This document shows positions 7,099-15,520 of a stretch of 43,440 nucleotides of DNA, one piece after another (positions within the stretch are counted from its first letter, which is position 1; each line of letters opens with the position of its first letter). The notes below the pieces were generated by a model. The model made no database searches. It was given only the letters and a program-made list of their open reading frames with translations, and was not told the DNA's origin. The stretch comes from Burkholderiales bacterium UBA2463. Lineage in GTDB: Bacteria; Pseudomonadota; Gammaproteobacteria; Burkholderiales; Burkholderiaceae_A. The stretch covers positions 338,502 to 381,941 of the forward strand of contig DDPR01000010.1 in the NCBI GenBank assembly GCA_002342295.1, read 5' to 3'. The position numbers and the translations under genes were made by a program.

Positions 7099-8343
7099 CT
7101 AGCGATAGACTGGGAAGCGCGCTGTGAGGGCCTCGACCTCGCCTCGCACCCGAGCAATCACCAAGGCATCTTCAGGCGCCTCCAGCACATCTGCAATGAG
7201 ATTGGCGATCTGTGTCATCTCTGTCGGACCAAAGCCGCGCGTGGTGCAGGCCGGTGTGCCCAGTCGGATGCCGCTGGTCACAAAGGGCTTCTCGGGGTCG
7301 TTGGGAATCGCGTTCTTGTTAACGGTGATGTGGGCCTGGCCAAGCGCCGCCTCGGCGAGCTTGCCGGTGATGTTCTTGGCACGAAGGTCGACGAGCATCA
7401 CGTGACTCTCCGTTCGGCCCGACACGATCCGCAGACCCCGAGCCACGAGACCTGCAGCCAGCGCCTGCGCGTTCTCAATGATCTTCTGGCCATAGACCTT
7501 GAATTCCGGTCGCAGAGCCTCGCCAAAGGCTACCGCTTTAGCGGCCACCACGTGCATGAGCGGACCCCCCTGAATGCCGGGAAAGATTGCGCTGTTAATC
7601 GCCTTCTCGTGCTCAGCCTTCATGAGAATGATGCCCCCGCGAGGTCCGCGCAGGCTCTTGTGGGTTGTCGAGGTCACCACATCCGCGTGGGGCACAGGGC
7701 TGGGGTAAACGCCCGCTGCGATCAGCCCGGAGTAGTGGGCCATATCGACCATGAAGATTGCCCCCACCTCTTTTGCCACGGCTGCGAATCTCGCCCAGTC
7801 GGTCTTGAGTGAGTAAGCCGAGGCCCCTGCGATGATGAGTCTGGGTCGGTGCTCGCGGGCCAGCGCCTCCATGCGCTCGTAATCAATCTCCTCCTTCGCA
7901 TTGAGGCCATAAGGCACGACCTTGAACCACTTGCCCGAGAGGTTGAGTGGCATTCCATGTGTGAGGTGGCCCCCCTCTGCGAGCGACAGGCCCATGATGG
8001 TGTCGCCCGGCTTGAGGAATGCAAGGAACACGGCCGTGTTGGCCTGCGCCCCCGAGTGGGCCTGGACGTTTGCCGCATCGCAGCCGTAGAGCTTCTTGAG
8101 GCGCTCAATGGCAATCGTCTCGACCACATCCACGTGCTCACAGCCTCCGTAATACCGCTTGCCGGGATAGCCCTCTGCATACTTGTTGGTGAGCTGAGAC
8201 CCCTGCGCGGCCATCACCGCGGGGCTTGCATAGTTCTCTGAGGCAATGAGCTCAATATGCGCTTCCTGACGATGGTTTTCTGCCTCGATGGCCGCGGCCA
8301 CATCGGGATCAACTTGGGAGAGGGGCTGATTCAGGTCAAACAT
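7099..8343 (-). CDS. glyA: Serine hydroxymethyltransferase
   Basis: GlyA is a PLP enzyme that interconverts serine and glycine and charges tetrahydrofolate with one-carbon units. The 414-residue product contains ELIASENYASPAVM, LTNKYAEGYPGKRYYGG, HSGAQAN and the PLP-lysine segment STTHKSLRGPRGG near residue 230. The ATG at 8343 gives the normal MFDLNQPLSQVDP start. The first eight bases, ATGTTTGA, also contain the stop of the upstream ctaA. Confidence 0.98.
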   Translation of the reverse strand: MFDLNQPLSQVDPDVAAAIEAENHRQEAHIELIASENYASPAVMAAQGSQLTNKYAEGYPGKRYYGGCEHVDVVETIAIERLKKLYGCDAANVQAHSGAQANTAVFLAFLKPGDTIMGLSLAEGGHLTHGMPLNLSGKWFKVVPYGLNAKEEIDYERMEALAREHRPRLIIAGASAYSLKTDWARFAAVAKEVGAIFMVDMAHYSGLIAAGVYPSPVPHADVVTSTTHKSLRGPRGGIILMKAEHEKAINSAIFPGIQGGPLMHVVAAKAVAFGEALRPEFKVYGQKIIENAQALAAGLVARGLRIVSGRTESHVMLVDLRAKNITGKLAEAALGQAHITVNKNAIPNDPEKPFVTSGIRLGTPACTTRGFGPTEMTQIANLIADVLEAPEDALVIARVRGEVEALTARFPVYR

Positions 8344-9337
8344 GGTGGGTCCTATGAGAAGGGACTGAGGGAGACGAATGCGAGTGGGTTGCACTCGGTG
8401 ACTCGGGCTGCAACACCAGCCAGAGGAACCAGAGAGCGCCAAAAATAAGGTGGGCGGTCAAGAGGTGAACGGGCTGCGCCACGGCCGGAAACCCCAGGTG
8501 GTTGAGTGCGCCGCCGAGCATCATCTCAAACACCACAAGGCCCACCAGCACCATCAGTGTGCGGCCCGCCCACGTCTGGCGAAGCGGGCTTCTCAAGACG
8601 CGCCAGCACTGCCAACTCACCGACGCCAAAATGACCCAAGAAAATGAGCGATGGAAATAGAAGATGAGCGGCACCCGCTCAATCCACTGGTCACGCTCAA
8701 TGCTCGTCGCTGCCCGAGAGATGAGATCGACGCTCTCCCGAATCTGGATGCCCATGAAAATCTGAAGCACCATGGCCAACATAGTGGCCAGCGTGAGTCG
8801 CGTAAACCAGGGTGGCAAAGCCTTCGCCACGGGAGCCAAGCGAGACTGGACGGCTCGAACCACTGCATAAATGAGAAGCATCTGAACAAAAAAAGCGCCG
8901 ACCATATGGGCCGAGATGGTGAGTGGCCTCAGATTGCTGGCCACCACCTGAGAACCAACCCACCCATTGAAACCCACCATGAGAAAGGCGCCGACGGTTG
9001 CCCAAAAAACCTGGGGGTGCTCGCGGCGGTGACGCGCGGCCAGGAGCATGGTTGTTGTCACCATGAGCCCCACCACAACACCGGCAAGACGATTGAGGTA
9101 CTCCGTCCATGTCTTCACTGCGTCGAAGGGGGCATCCGCATAACCGCGGTGGCTATAGATCTCACGCCAGTTCAACGGGAGCTCGGCCTCAGAGGTGGGG
9201 GGAATGAGTCGCCCAAAACACATCGGCCAATCCGGACATCCCATGCCGGACCCCGTTGCTCGCACCGTGCCGCCAATCAGTATGAGGAGGTAGACCGCCA
9301 CGATGGTGGCCAGACCCAGACCAATTACCCGACGCAT
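8336..9337 (-). CDS. ctaA: Heme A synthase (COX15/CtaA family)
   Basis: CtaA oxidises the heme O methyl group to make heme A for aa3-type cytochrome oxidase in the inner membrane. The 333-residue protein has about eight hydrophobic segments. It shows GGTVRATGSGMGCPDWPMCFG near the N-terminus, TWTEYLNRLAG with a heme-region motif, and conserved His residues in ISAHMVGAF, FYFHRSFSW and HLLTAHLIFG. The IPPT...ELPLNW and TWTEYLNRL patterns differ from those I recall for Burkholderiales CtaA (TDSGLGCPDWPGCYG, KAWIEMVHRY) and look closer to Bacteroidota proteins. The ATG at 9337 follows GAGAAGGG; a TTG at 9367 would add ten residues. No other cytochrome-oxidase assembly gene is nearby. Confidence 0.92.
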   Translation of the reverse strand: MRRVIGLGLATIVAVYLLILIGGTVRATGSGMGCPDWPMCFGRLIPPTSEAELPLNWREIYSHRGYADAPFDAVKTWTEYLNRLAGVVVGLMVTTTMLLAARHRREHPQVFWATVGAFLMVGFNGWVGSQVVASNLRPLTISAHMVGAFFVQMLLIYAVVRAVQSRLAPVAKALPPWFTRLTLATMLAMVLQIFMGIQIRESVDLISRAATSIERDQWIERVPLIFYFHRSFSWVILASVSWQCWRVLRSPLRQTWAGRTLMVLVGLVVFEMMLGGALNHLGFPAVAQPVHLLTAHLIFGALWFLWLVLQPESPSATHSHSSPSVPSHRTHHV

Positions 9338-9373
9338 GAATACACCCTTCTCAAGATCCTCGGACAAAGGAGG

Positions 9374-10600
9374 CTAATCAATCTGAACCCGGGCAAACCG
9401 ACGCTTGCCCACCTGAACCACGTAACAGCCACTGGGCAGGCTCAGCGCCCGATCGTCAACCCGGGCTCCATCCACTCGCACGCCGCCCTGCTCGATATTT
9501 CGGAACGCCTCCGCATTGGATGGAACCAGCCCAGACTGTTTTAACACTGCGGCAATGCCCAGAGGACCAGAGCCAATCGACTGCGTGGGGAGATCAGCCG
9601 GTATCTCACCCTGCTTAAAGCGCGCCTCAAAGCGCTCGAGCGCCTGTTGGGCAGCGGCCTTGCTGTGAAACCGCGTCACCAGTTCTTGCCCCAGGGCCAC
9701 CTTGATGTCTCGGGGATTACGGCCCGCCGCGACGTCCGCCTGAAGGGCCTCAATCTCAGGCAGGGACCGCTCCGACAAAAGAAGAAAGTACCTCCACATG
9801 AGCGTGTCCGAGATCGACATGAGCTTGCCGAAGATTTCATCTGCGGACTCGGTGATCCCAATCACATTGCCCTTGCTCTTGCTCATCTTTTCCACGCCAT
9901 CGGTGCCCTCGAGGAGCGGCATGGTGAGAATGCATTGGCTGGGCTGTCCGGCCTGACGCTGGAGCTCTCGACCCATCAGAAGATTGAACTTCTGGTCGGT
10001 GCCGCCAATCTCCAGATCAGACCTGAGAGCGACCGAGTCATAGCCCTGCATGAGGGGATAGAGGAACTCATGAATCGAGATGGGCGTTCCCGCCCGATAA
10101 CGCTTGGTGAAATCGTCCCTCTCGAGCATGCGGGCGACGGTCGACTGGGCGGCCAGGGCGATAAGGCCTCGAGCGCCCAGCGGCTCGCTCCACTCGGAGT
10201 TAAATCGCACCTCGGTGCGGTCGGGATCGAGAACCAGAGACGCCTGTCGAAAGTAGGTGTCCGCGTTTGCCGCGATGTCCTCCGGTGACAGGGGCGGGCG
10301 CGTCGCATTGCGTCCTGTTGGATCACCAATCATGGCGGTGAAATCGCCGATGAGGAAGATGACCTGATGGCCAAGGCGCTGAAACTGCCGCAGCTTAGAG
10401 AGCACGACGGTATGCCCCAAGTGCAGGTCCGGGGCGGTGGGATCAAGGCCCAGCTTAATGCGCAGCGGGGTGCCCGCCCGCTCGCTCTGTATCAGCTTGG
10501 CCACAAACTCGGATTCCACGAGCAACTCATCGGCGCCCCGCTTGATCTCGGCAAGTGCGGCCAGCACGGACGGGCTAGGCTCAGGGGCGGGAGTATGCAT
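9374..10600 (-). CDS. tyrS: Tyrosyl-tRNA synthetase
   Basis: TyrRS charges tRNA-Tyr. The 408-residue protein has the class I signature HLGH near residue 60 (GLDPTAPDLHLGHTVVL), the KMSKSKGN loop near residue 240, and a C-terminal S4-type RNA-binding domain (GGVRVDGARVDDRALSLPSG). The KMSKS loop, rather than KFGKT, places it in the TyrZ-like subgroup. It is the first gene of the minus-strand run and is divergent from the M23 peptidase across a 39-base gap. A TAAAAT hexamer on the minus strand in that gap could be its -10 element. Confidence 0.97.
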   Translation of the reverse strand: MHTPAPEPSPSVLAALAEIKRGADELLVESEFVAKLIQSERAGTPLRIKLGLDPTAPDLHLGHTVVLSKLRQFQRLGHQVIFLIGDFTAMIGDPTGRNATRPPLSPEDIAANADTYFRQASLVLDPDRTEVRFNSEWSEPLGARGLIALAAQSTVARMLERDDFTKRYRAGTPISIHEFLYPLMQGYDSVALRSDLEIGGTDQKFNLLMGRELQRQAGQPSQCILTMPLLEGTDGVEKMSKSKGNVIGITESADEIFGKLMSISDTLMWRYFLLLSERSLPEIEALQADVAAGRNPRDIKVALGQELVTRFHSKAAAQQALERFEARFKQGEIPADLPTQSIGSGPLGIAAVLKQSGLVPSNAEAFRNIEQGGVRVDGARVDDRALSLPSGCYVVQVGKRRFARVQID

Positions 10601-10639
10601 AACGGCTCGATTGGGTGAAAGGCTAGAATTTTACTTCCC

Positions 10640-11956
10640 ATGACGCCACGCGCTCAGAAAACCTGGATCTTTGGCACGGCCCTCTTCGGAATGGGCATGT
10701 CTGTCGTCACCGCGCTTGGCACTGCGCCACTGTCTCCCGCAGAGTCCCGCCTCCTCGCCACCCTCACGCGCACCGACCTTGAAATGCCCGCCCTGGACAA
10801 TCAGGTCACCGCGCTTTCGGCCCACGGGCTTGAGCTTTCCGGGGAAGACGAGGTTCGCAGAGGTGACACGCTCTCAAGCCTCATGCTTCGCATGGGTGTG
10901 TCAGATGCCCAGGCACTGGCATTTATTGGCAAAGATCGGCGCTATGACGCTGCGCTTCGTGGAAGTGTCGGACGCTCCGTACTCGTGCAGACCAACCTCA
11001 ACGGCAAGCTGCTGCGGCTTCAGATTTTCAATGGTCAAGAGATCTGGATCCTGGAGCGGTCCGGGGAGAATCAGTTCAATGTGCGGTCGGCTCCCATGAG
11101 GGCTGAAGTGTTGGTGGAGCATCGCTCAGTGGAGGTCGGGCGAAGCTTTTTTGGCGCCATGGACCAGGCGGCCGTGCCCAATCGAGTGACCGAGGACGTC
11201 GTCAGTCTTTTTGAGTCTGACATTGACTTTCGTCGACAGGTTCAGGCGGGAGACAAGGTCCGTGTCATCTACGAGACCAGTCGCGTCGCCGGCCGAGAGG
11301 TTGGCGAGTATCGACTCTTGGCCGTTCGCTTTGAGGCCTCGGGACGAAGCTATGAGGCCCTGCACTTTAAGGATGAGACCGGCAAGAGCAACTATTACGA
11401 CGCGGAGGGCAAGTCGGTGAAGCGCGGATTCCTCGCTGCCCCCCTTCGCTACGAGCGTGTCACTTCAAACTTCTCGAGCTTTCGACTTCACCCGCTCTTT
11501 GGGGATCCCCGAGCGCATCGTGGGGTGGACTACGCAGCACCCACTGGCACGCCGGTCCTTGCGGTGGCCGATGGGAAAGTGACTGAGCTTGGCCGCAGCG
11601 GCGGCTATGGCAACGCCATTGAGATCCAACACAATCAACGCTACAGCACGTACTATGCCCACCTCTCCGATTATGCGAGTGGACTGAAGGTGGGGCGAGA
11701 GGTTCGGATGGGAGAGGTGATTGGCTACGTGGGAAGCACCGGGTGGGCCACAGGACCGCACCTCCATTATGAGTTTCGCGTCCAGGGCCGCCATATGGAT
11801 CCGACAAAAATCTCGAAAGAGAATCCGCAGGTGCCCAGCCTTCACGGGGAGCAGCTGGCCCTCTTCCAAAGGGCAGCGGCCGATCTTCGCAAAAGACTCT
11901 CGCTGCTCGATAGCGTGAACACTGCTGCAGTGAGCCCGATGCGAGGCGATCGCTGA
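10640..11956 (+). CDS. M23 family (LytM-type) peptidoglycan endopeptidase
   Basis: This is a membrane-anchored or exported zinc peptidase of the MepM/YebA kind, predicted to cut peptide cross-links in peptidoglycan. Residues ~9-28 form a hydrophobic anchor or signal segment. A LysM/OapA-like region follows (RRGDTLSSLMLRMGV), then a C-terminal LytM domain. The zinc ligands are visible: His293 and Asp297 in HRGVDYAAPTGTPV and the HLH pair at 374-376 (GPHLHYEF). The 438-residue length suits the family. It is transcribed away from tyrS, and its stop overlaps the likely CTG start of anmK, which acts on the products of wall turnover. Confidence 0.93.
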   Translation: MTPRAQKTWIFGTALFGMGMSVVTALGTAPLSPAESRLLATLTRTDLEMPALDNQVTALSAHGLELSGEDEVRRGDTLSSLMLRMGVSDAQALAFIGKDRRYDAALRGSVGRSVLVQTNLNGKLLRLQIFNGQEIWILERSGENQFNVRSAPMRAEVLVEHRSVEVGRSFFGAMDQAAVPNRVTEDVVSLFESDIDFRRQVQAGDKVRVIYETSRVAGREVGEYRLLAVRFEASGRSYEALHFKDETGKSNYYDAEGKSVKRGFLAAPLRYERVTSNFSSFRLHPLFGDPRAHRGVDYAAPTGTPVLAVADGKVTELGRSGGYGNAIEIQHNQRYSTYYAHLSDYASGLKVGREVRMGEVIGYVGSTGWATGPHLHYEFRVQGRHMDPTKISKENPQVPSLHGEQLALFQRAAADLRKRLSLLDSVNTAAVSPMRGDR

Positions 11957-13140
11957 GCCTCCCCCCACCCCGATTTGGTCACTACATTGGCGTGATGTCG
12001 GGCACCAGCATGGACGGCCTCGACGCCTGCCATATTGAAGCCTCGACGAAGGGGCCAAGGCGGATTGCCTCGGCCAGCGCCAGCATGCCGTCCGAACTCC
12101 GCGCCAACCTCATGCGCCTCCAAGTCGAGGATCGGCCCGAGGCGGCCCTCGACCTTGCCGCTCAATCCGCAGGCCAACTTGCGGATGAAGTCTCTCGGTT
12201 GGTTCGACCACTCCTTGATCAAGCCTCTCGGGCCGGCCATGAAATCAAGGCCATCGGGGTCCATGGCCAGACCCTGCGGCACCGCCCAGAGCAGGGATAT
12301 AGCCTTCAGATCATCAACCCCGCCCGACTCGCGGAGTCCCTCGGGGTCACGGTGGTCTTCGACTTTCGAAGCCGCGACATCGCGGCCGGCGGCGAGGGAG
12401 CCCCCCTTGTGCCCGTCTTTCACCTCGCCATGACCCAGGACTTGCGCGCCCAGCTGAGCGACCCGGGTCAAGGCCTTGCGGTGGTCAACCTTGGGGGGAT
12501 GGCCAACATCACCCTCCTCACTCGCGACGGTGATGCGCAGGGGTTTGACACCGGGCCAGGGAACACGCTGCTCGATGCCTGGTGCTCAGTTCACCAGGGG
12601 ACTCCCTTCGATGCTGAAGGTGCTTGGGCCGCGTCTGGACGTGCAGACGATGAATGGGTGGACGAGCTCTTGCGCGAACCCTATTTTCAGAGGACTGGAC
12701 CAAAGAGCACCGGCCGCGATCAATTTAACTTGACATGGATCACCAGCCGGCTTGCCGCATTCGAGCAGAGAGTGGGGCGATCCCTGTCGGCGGTCGATGT
12801 GCAGGCGAGCCTTCTTCGTCTCACCGCGCGGTCAATCGCGCGGGCCTGTCCAACCCGCCCCGCGCACCTCATTCTGTGCGGCGGTGGAACGCGCAATACA
12901 GCCCTGATTCGTGCGCTCGCGCGAGAGACGGGCACAAGCCCCACCCTGAGTTCGGACGTGGGCTGGCCTGAGCAAGAAGTCGAGGCTGCGGCATTTGCGT
13001 GGCTCGCCTTCCTCAACCTCTCTGGCCTGCCCGGAAATCTACCGAGCGTCACGGGTGCTCGGGGGCCTCGGGTTCTCGGGTCCGTCTGCCCTGCGGGGAG
13101 ACCTGCTGCCCCTGCTGCCTCAGGCGTCCTCGGCCTCTAG
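11953..13140 (+). CDS. anmK: Anhydro-N-acetylmuramic acid kinase
   Basis: AnmK opens and phosphorylates 1,6-anhydro-MurNAc, returning cell-wall sugar to metabolism. Motifs include the ATP-binding GVMSGTSMDGLDA at the N-terminus, GVHGQTLRH, DFRSRDIAAGGEGAPLVP, NLGGMANIT, DTGPGN and LCGGGTRN. Upstream of the conserved HYIGVMSGTS block there is no ATG, GTG or TTG back to the in-frame TAG at 11911. The first ordinary start, GTG 11992, would remove the initial strand and has no ribosome-binding site. A CTG at 11953 overlaps the upstream stop (CTGA) and has GAGG six bases before it, so I prefer it. With the GTG start the gene is 11992-13140. Its 3' end overlaps convergent glcF by 21 bases. Confidence 0.9.
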   Translation: MSLPPPRFGHYIGVMSGTSMDGLDACHIEASTKGPRRIASASASMPSELRANLMRLQVEDRPEAALDLAAQSAGQLADEVSRLVRPLLDQASRAGHEIKAIGVHGQTLRHRPEQGYSLQIINPARLAESLGVTVVFDFRSRDIAAGGEGAPLVPVFHLAMTQDLRAQLSDPGQGLAVVNLGGMANITLLTRDGDAQGFDTGPGNTLLDAWCSVHQGTPFDAEGAWAASGRADDEWVDELLREPYFQRTGPKSTGRDQFNLTWITSRLAAFEQRVGRSLSAVDVQASLLRLTARSIARACPTRPAHLILCGGGTRNTALIRALARETGTSPTLSSDVGWPEQEVEAAAFAWLAFLNLSGLPGNLPSVTGARGPRVLGSVCPAGRPAAPAASGVLGL

Positions 13141-14361
13141 AGCCAGTCTCTCGTCTAACCACTCCAACCAGTGCATCACGGGCACCTTCGCCGCCCCAGC
13201 CAGATGCGCGATGCATCCCACATTGGCTGACAGAATCACGCTCGGTGACTCCGCCTGAAGGGCCTCAAGCTTGCGATCTCGCAGGGTCGTTGAGAGGGCA
13301 GGCTGAAGCAACGAATAGGTTCCCGCAGACCCACAGCACAGGTGGGAATCAGAGACCGCAAGGCTTTGCGCACCAAGCGCAACCAGAAGCCTCTCTACTG
13401 TTCCTCGGATGCGAAGTCCGTGCTGCTGGGTACAGGGTGCGTGATAGGCCACTCGAGTGTTGCTCTTGGCCAAAACCTTTTTCCGAATCTCGTCGGTCAG
13501 GGGCTCAAGCAGCTCGATGGGGTCTTTGACGAGTTCTGTGATGCGCTGTGCGCGCGGCGCGTATTCAACGTCATCCTGCAAAAGGTGGGCATAGTCCTTC
13601 ACCATCACCGTGCAGCCCGATGCATTCACCACAATGGCCTCAACCTCGCCCGAAGCCACCATAGGCCACCATGCATCGACGTTCATGCGGGCCTGCTCCT
13701 TTGCCCCATCTGGGTCTGCAAGGTGCTGCCGAATCGCTCCACAGCATCCCGAGCCGGCCGCGACCATCGAGGAGATACCAAGACGATCAAGGACTCTCTG
13801 GGTCGCACCATCAATACCGGGCAACATCGCAGGCTGGACGCAGCCTGCGAGAAGAAGCACCCTTCGCGCATGAGCCCGCGTGGGAAGCTCGCCCCGAGGG
13901 CGTGTGAGCGGAATCTTGCTCTGTATGGCCCCGGGCAGCAAAGGCCTCAGGGCCCGCCCAAGCTTCACAGCTGGCCCCAGGAGCGGGGAGGTCAGCCCCT
14001 CGCGCAGAAGGCCCCGCATGAGGCGCTGGCCCACAGGTCTGCGGATGCGCGTCTCGGCCGCATGGCGACCGATGTCAAGGAGTCGACCGTACTCGACGCC
14101 CGATGGGCAGGTGGTCTCGCAGCTTCGACAGGTGAGGCATCGGTCCAGGTGCAGCATGGTCTCGGGGCCCGTCTCACCGCCCTCAAGCATCTGCTTCATC
14201 AGATAGATGCGGCCTCGGGGGCCATCAAGCTCATCGCCCAGAACCTGGTAAGTCGGGCAGGTGGCCGTACAAAATCCACAGTGGACACAGCGCTGCAGGA
14301 TGGCCTTGGCCTCCTCCCCCTGAGAGGTGTGGGCAATCCAGTCGGCGAGATGTGTCTCCAC
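13120..14361 (-). CDS. glcF: Glycolate oxidase, iron-sulfur subunit GlcF
   Basis: GlcF is the electron-transfer subunit of the membrane-associated GlcDEF complex, which oxidises glycolate to glyoxylate. The 413 residues begin with two 4Fe-4S clusters, CVHCGFCTATCP and CLTCRSCETTCPSG. Two cysteine-rich CCG-type domains follow (SGCCGAIRQH ... LCCGSAGTY). It starts with GTG at 14361, 8 bases after glcE. It is last in the glcD-glcE-glcF operon, and its 3' end overlaps that of anmK on the other strand. Confidence 0.96.
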   Translation of the reverse strand: METHLADWIAHTSQGEEAKAILQRCVHCGFCTATCPTYQVLGDELDGPRGRIYLMKQMLEGGETGPETMLHLDRCLTCRSCETTCPSGVEYGRLLDIGRHAAETRIRRPVGQRLMRGLLREGLTSPLLGPAVKLGRALRPLLPGAIQSKIPLTRPRGELPTRAHARRVLLLAGCVQPAMLPGIDGATQRVLDRLGISSMVAAGSGCCGAIRQHLADPDGAKEQARMNVDAWWPMVASGEVEAIVVNASGCTVMVKDYAHLLQDDVEYAPRAQRITELVKDPIELLEPLTDEIRKKVLAKSNTRVAYHAPCTQQHGLRIRGTVERLLVALGAQSLAVSDSHLCCGSAGTYSLLQPALSTTLRDRKLEALQAESPSVILSANVGCIAHLAGAAKVPVMHWLEWLDERLALEAEDA

Positions 14362-14369
14362 GCGAGTTC

Positions 14370-15518
14370 CTAAAGGTCCCGATAGAGCCGACCGGGATTG
14401 AAAACCGCACCGGGGTCTAGCTCGTTCTTGATGCGTCTCTGAACCGCCATGAGGCCCGAGGACAGCTCAGAGAAAGCCTCGGCTCTTGGTTCATGTGGCT
14501 GAGTTCGGCATCGGTAAAGGGTGGCGTGTCCGCCCGCGCGTTGAGCAACCGACCGAATATGTTCGGCCGGCTCGTCTGAGCGCAGCCAGCGCTGACCCCC
14601 TGCCCACTCCACGACGGTGTCGCCTTGCAGGGGGAGGGGCGGGGTTCGAGTGGGCACTGAGATGCGCCAGAGCGGCTTTGCGCTCTGGAAAAAGGCGTGC
14701 GTCTGGTCGCGAAGGGCGTTCCAGTAGGACTCGCCAGCTGCCGAGTCGAGGGACTGGACTTGCGTGAGCTCGGGGTCTTTCTGAAACCTCGAGAGTGCTG
14801 AATCGACTGCGGCTCTGGCCCCGGCGAACCAGATACGAATGCGCCCGTCCCCACTCTCCCAGGAGGTGGCGACGATGGGAAGCGGCTGAGCCATCCATTC
14901 ATTGGCCCGTTCAATGGCCTGCTGGGCGTCGAGGGGGACGCTCACGGTGACCTGAGCAGCAGGGCGAGGCAGCACCTTGAGAGAGACATCCAGGATCAGG
15001 CCTAGGCTCCCCATCGCTCCAACATGAAGGCGTGAGACATCGTAGCCCGCCACATTCTTCATGACGGTGCCACCAAACCGCATGCACTCACCGTCAGAGC
15101 CCATCACCGTGAGGCCCAAAACAAAATCTCGGCAGGCGCCCGCCGATATGCGCCTCGGACCTGACAGGCCCGATGCAACCATGCCGCCCACCGTCCCTCG
15201 GCCGCCTAAGCCCTTGAGCCTTGGTGGATCGAAGGCAAGCATCTGACCCTCCTGCGCAAGCGTCTCCTCGAGGGTCTCGATGGGGGTGCCCGAGCGAACC
15301 ACGGCAACCAGCTCCGTGGGGTCGTAGCTCACCACGCCCGAGTAGGCAAGGGTTGAGAGTCGGTCCACGGGCCGATTCAGAGAGTCAGGATGGTTGCCGT
15401 AGAAGTCTTTGGAGCCGTGGCCCTCGATGACAAGCGCGGACCCCAGAGAATTTGCACGATGGGTGAGCTCACGAGCCCGAAGGAGGAAGTCCTGTTGATC
15501 CGACGAGGGGGTCGTCAT
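14370..15518 (-). CDS. glcE: Glycolate oxidase, FAD-binding subunit GlcE
   Basis: GlcE is the second flavin-domain subunit of glycolate oxidase. The 382-residue protein has an FAD_binding_4 (PCMH-type) domain: GHGSKDFYGN, LSGVVSYDPTELVAVVRSGTPI-like residues, GRGTVGGMVASGLSGPRR and KNVAGYDVSRLHVGAMGSLGLI. Its own C-terminal region is shorter and more divergent than in GlcD, as is normal for GlcE. The ATG at 15518 is two bases after the glcD stop, so translation of the two is probably coupled. Confidence 0.96.
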   Translation of the reverse strand: MTTPSSDQQDFLLRARELTHRANSLGSALVIEGHGSKDFYGNHPDSLNRPVDRLSTLAYSGVVSYDPTELVAVVRSGTPIETLEETLAQEGQMLAFDPPRLKGLGGRGTVGGMVASGLSGPRRISAGACRDFVLGLTVMGSDGECMRFGGTVMKNVAGYDVSRLHVGAMGSLGLILDVSLKVLPRPAAQVTVSVPLDAQQAIERANEWMAQPLPIVATSWESGDGRIRIWFAGARAAVDSALSRFQKDPELTQVQSLDSAAGESYWNALRDQTHAFFQSAKPLWRISVPTRTPPLPLQGDTVVEWAGGQRWLRSDEPAEHIRSVAQRAGGHATLYRCRTQPHEPRAEAFSELSSGLMAVQRRIKNELDPGAVFNPGRLYRDL

Positions 15519-15520
15519 GT

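Noticed and set aside
10601..10639. T-box or other leader control for tyrS
   Set aside because: The divergent gap is only 39 bases and holds no stem-loop array or terminator.
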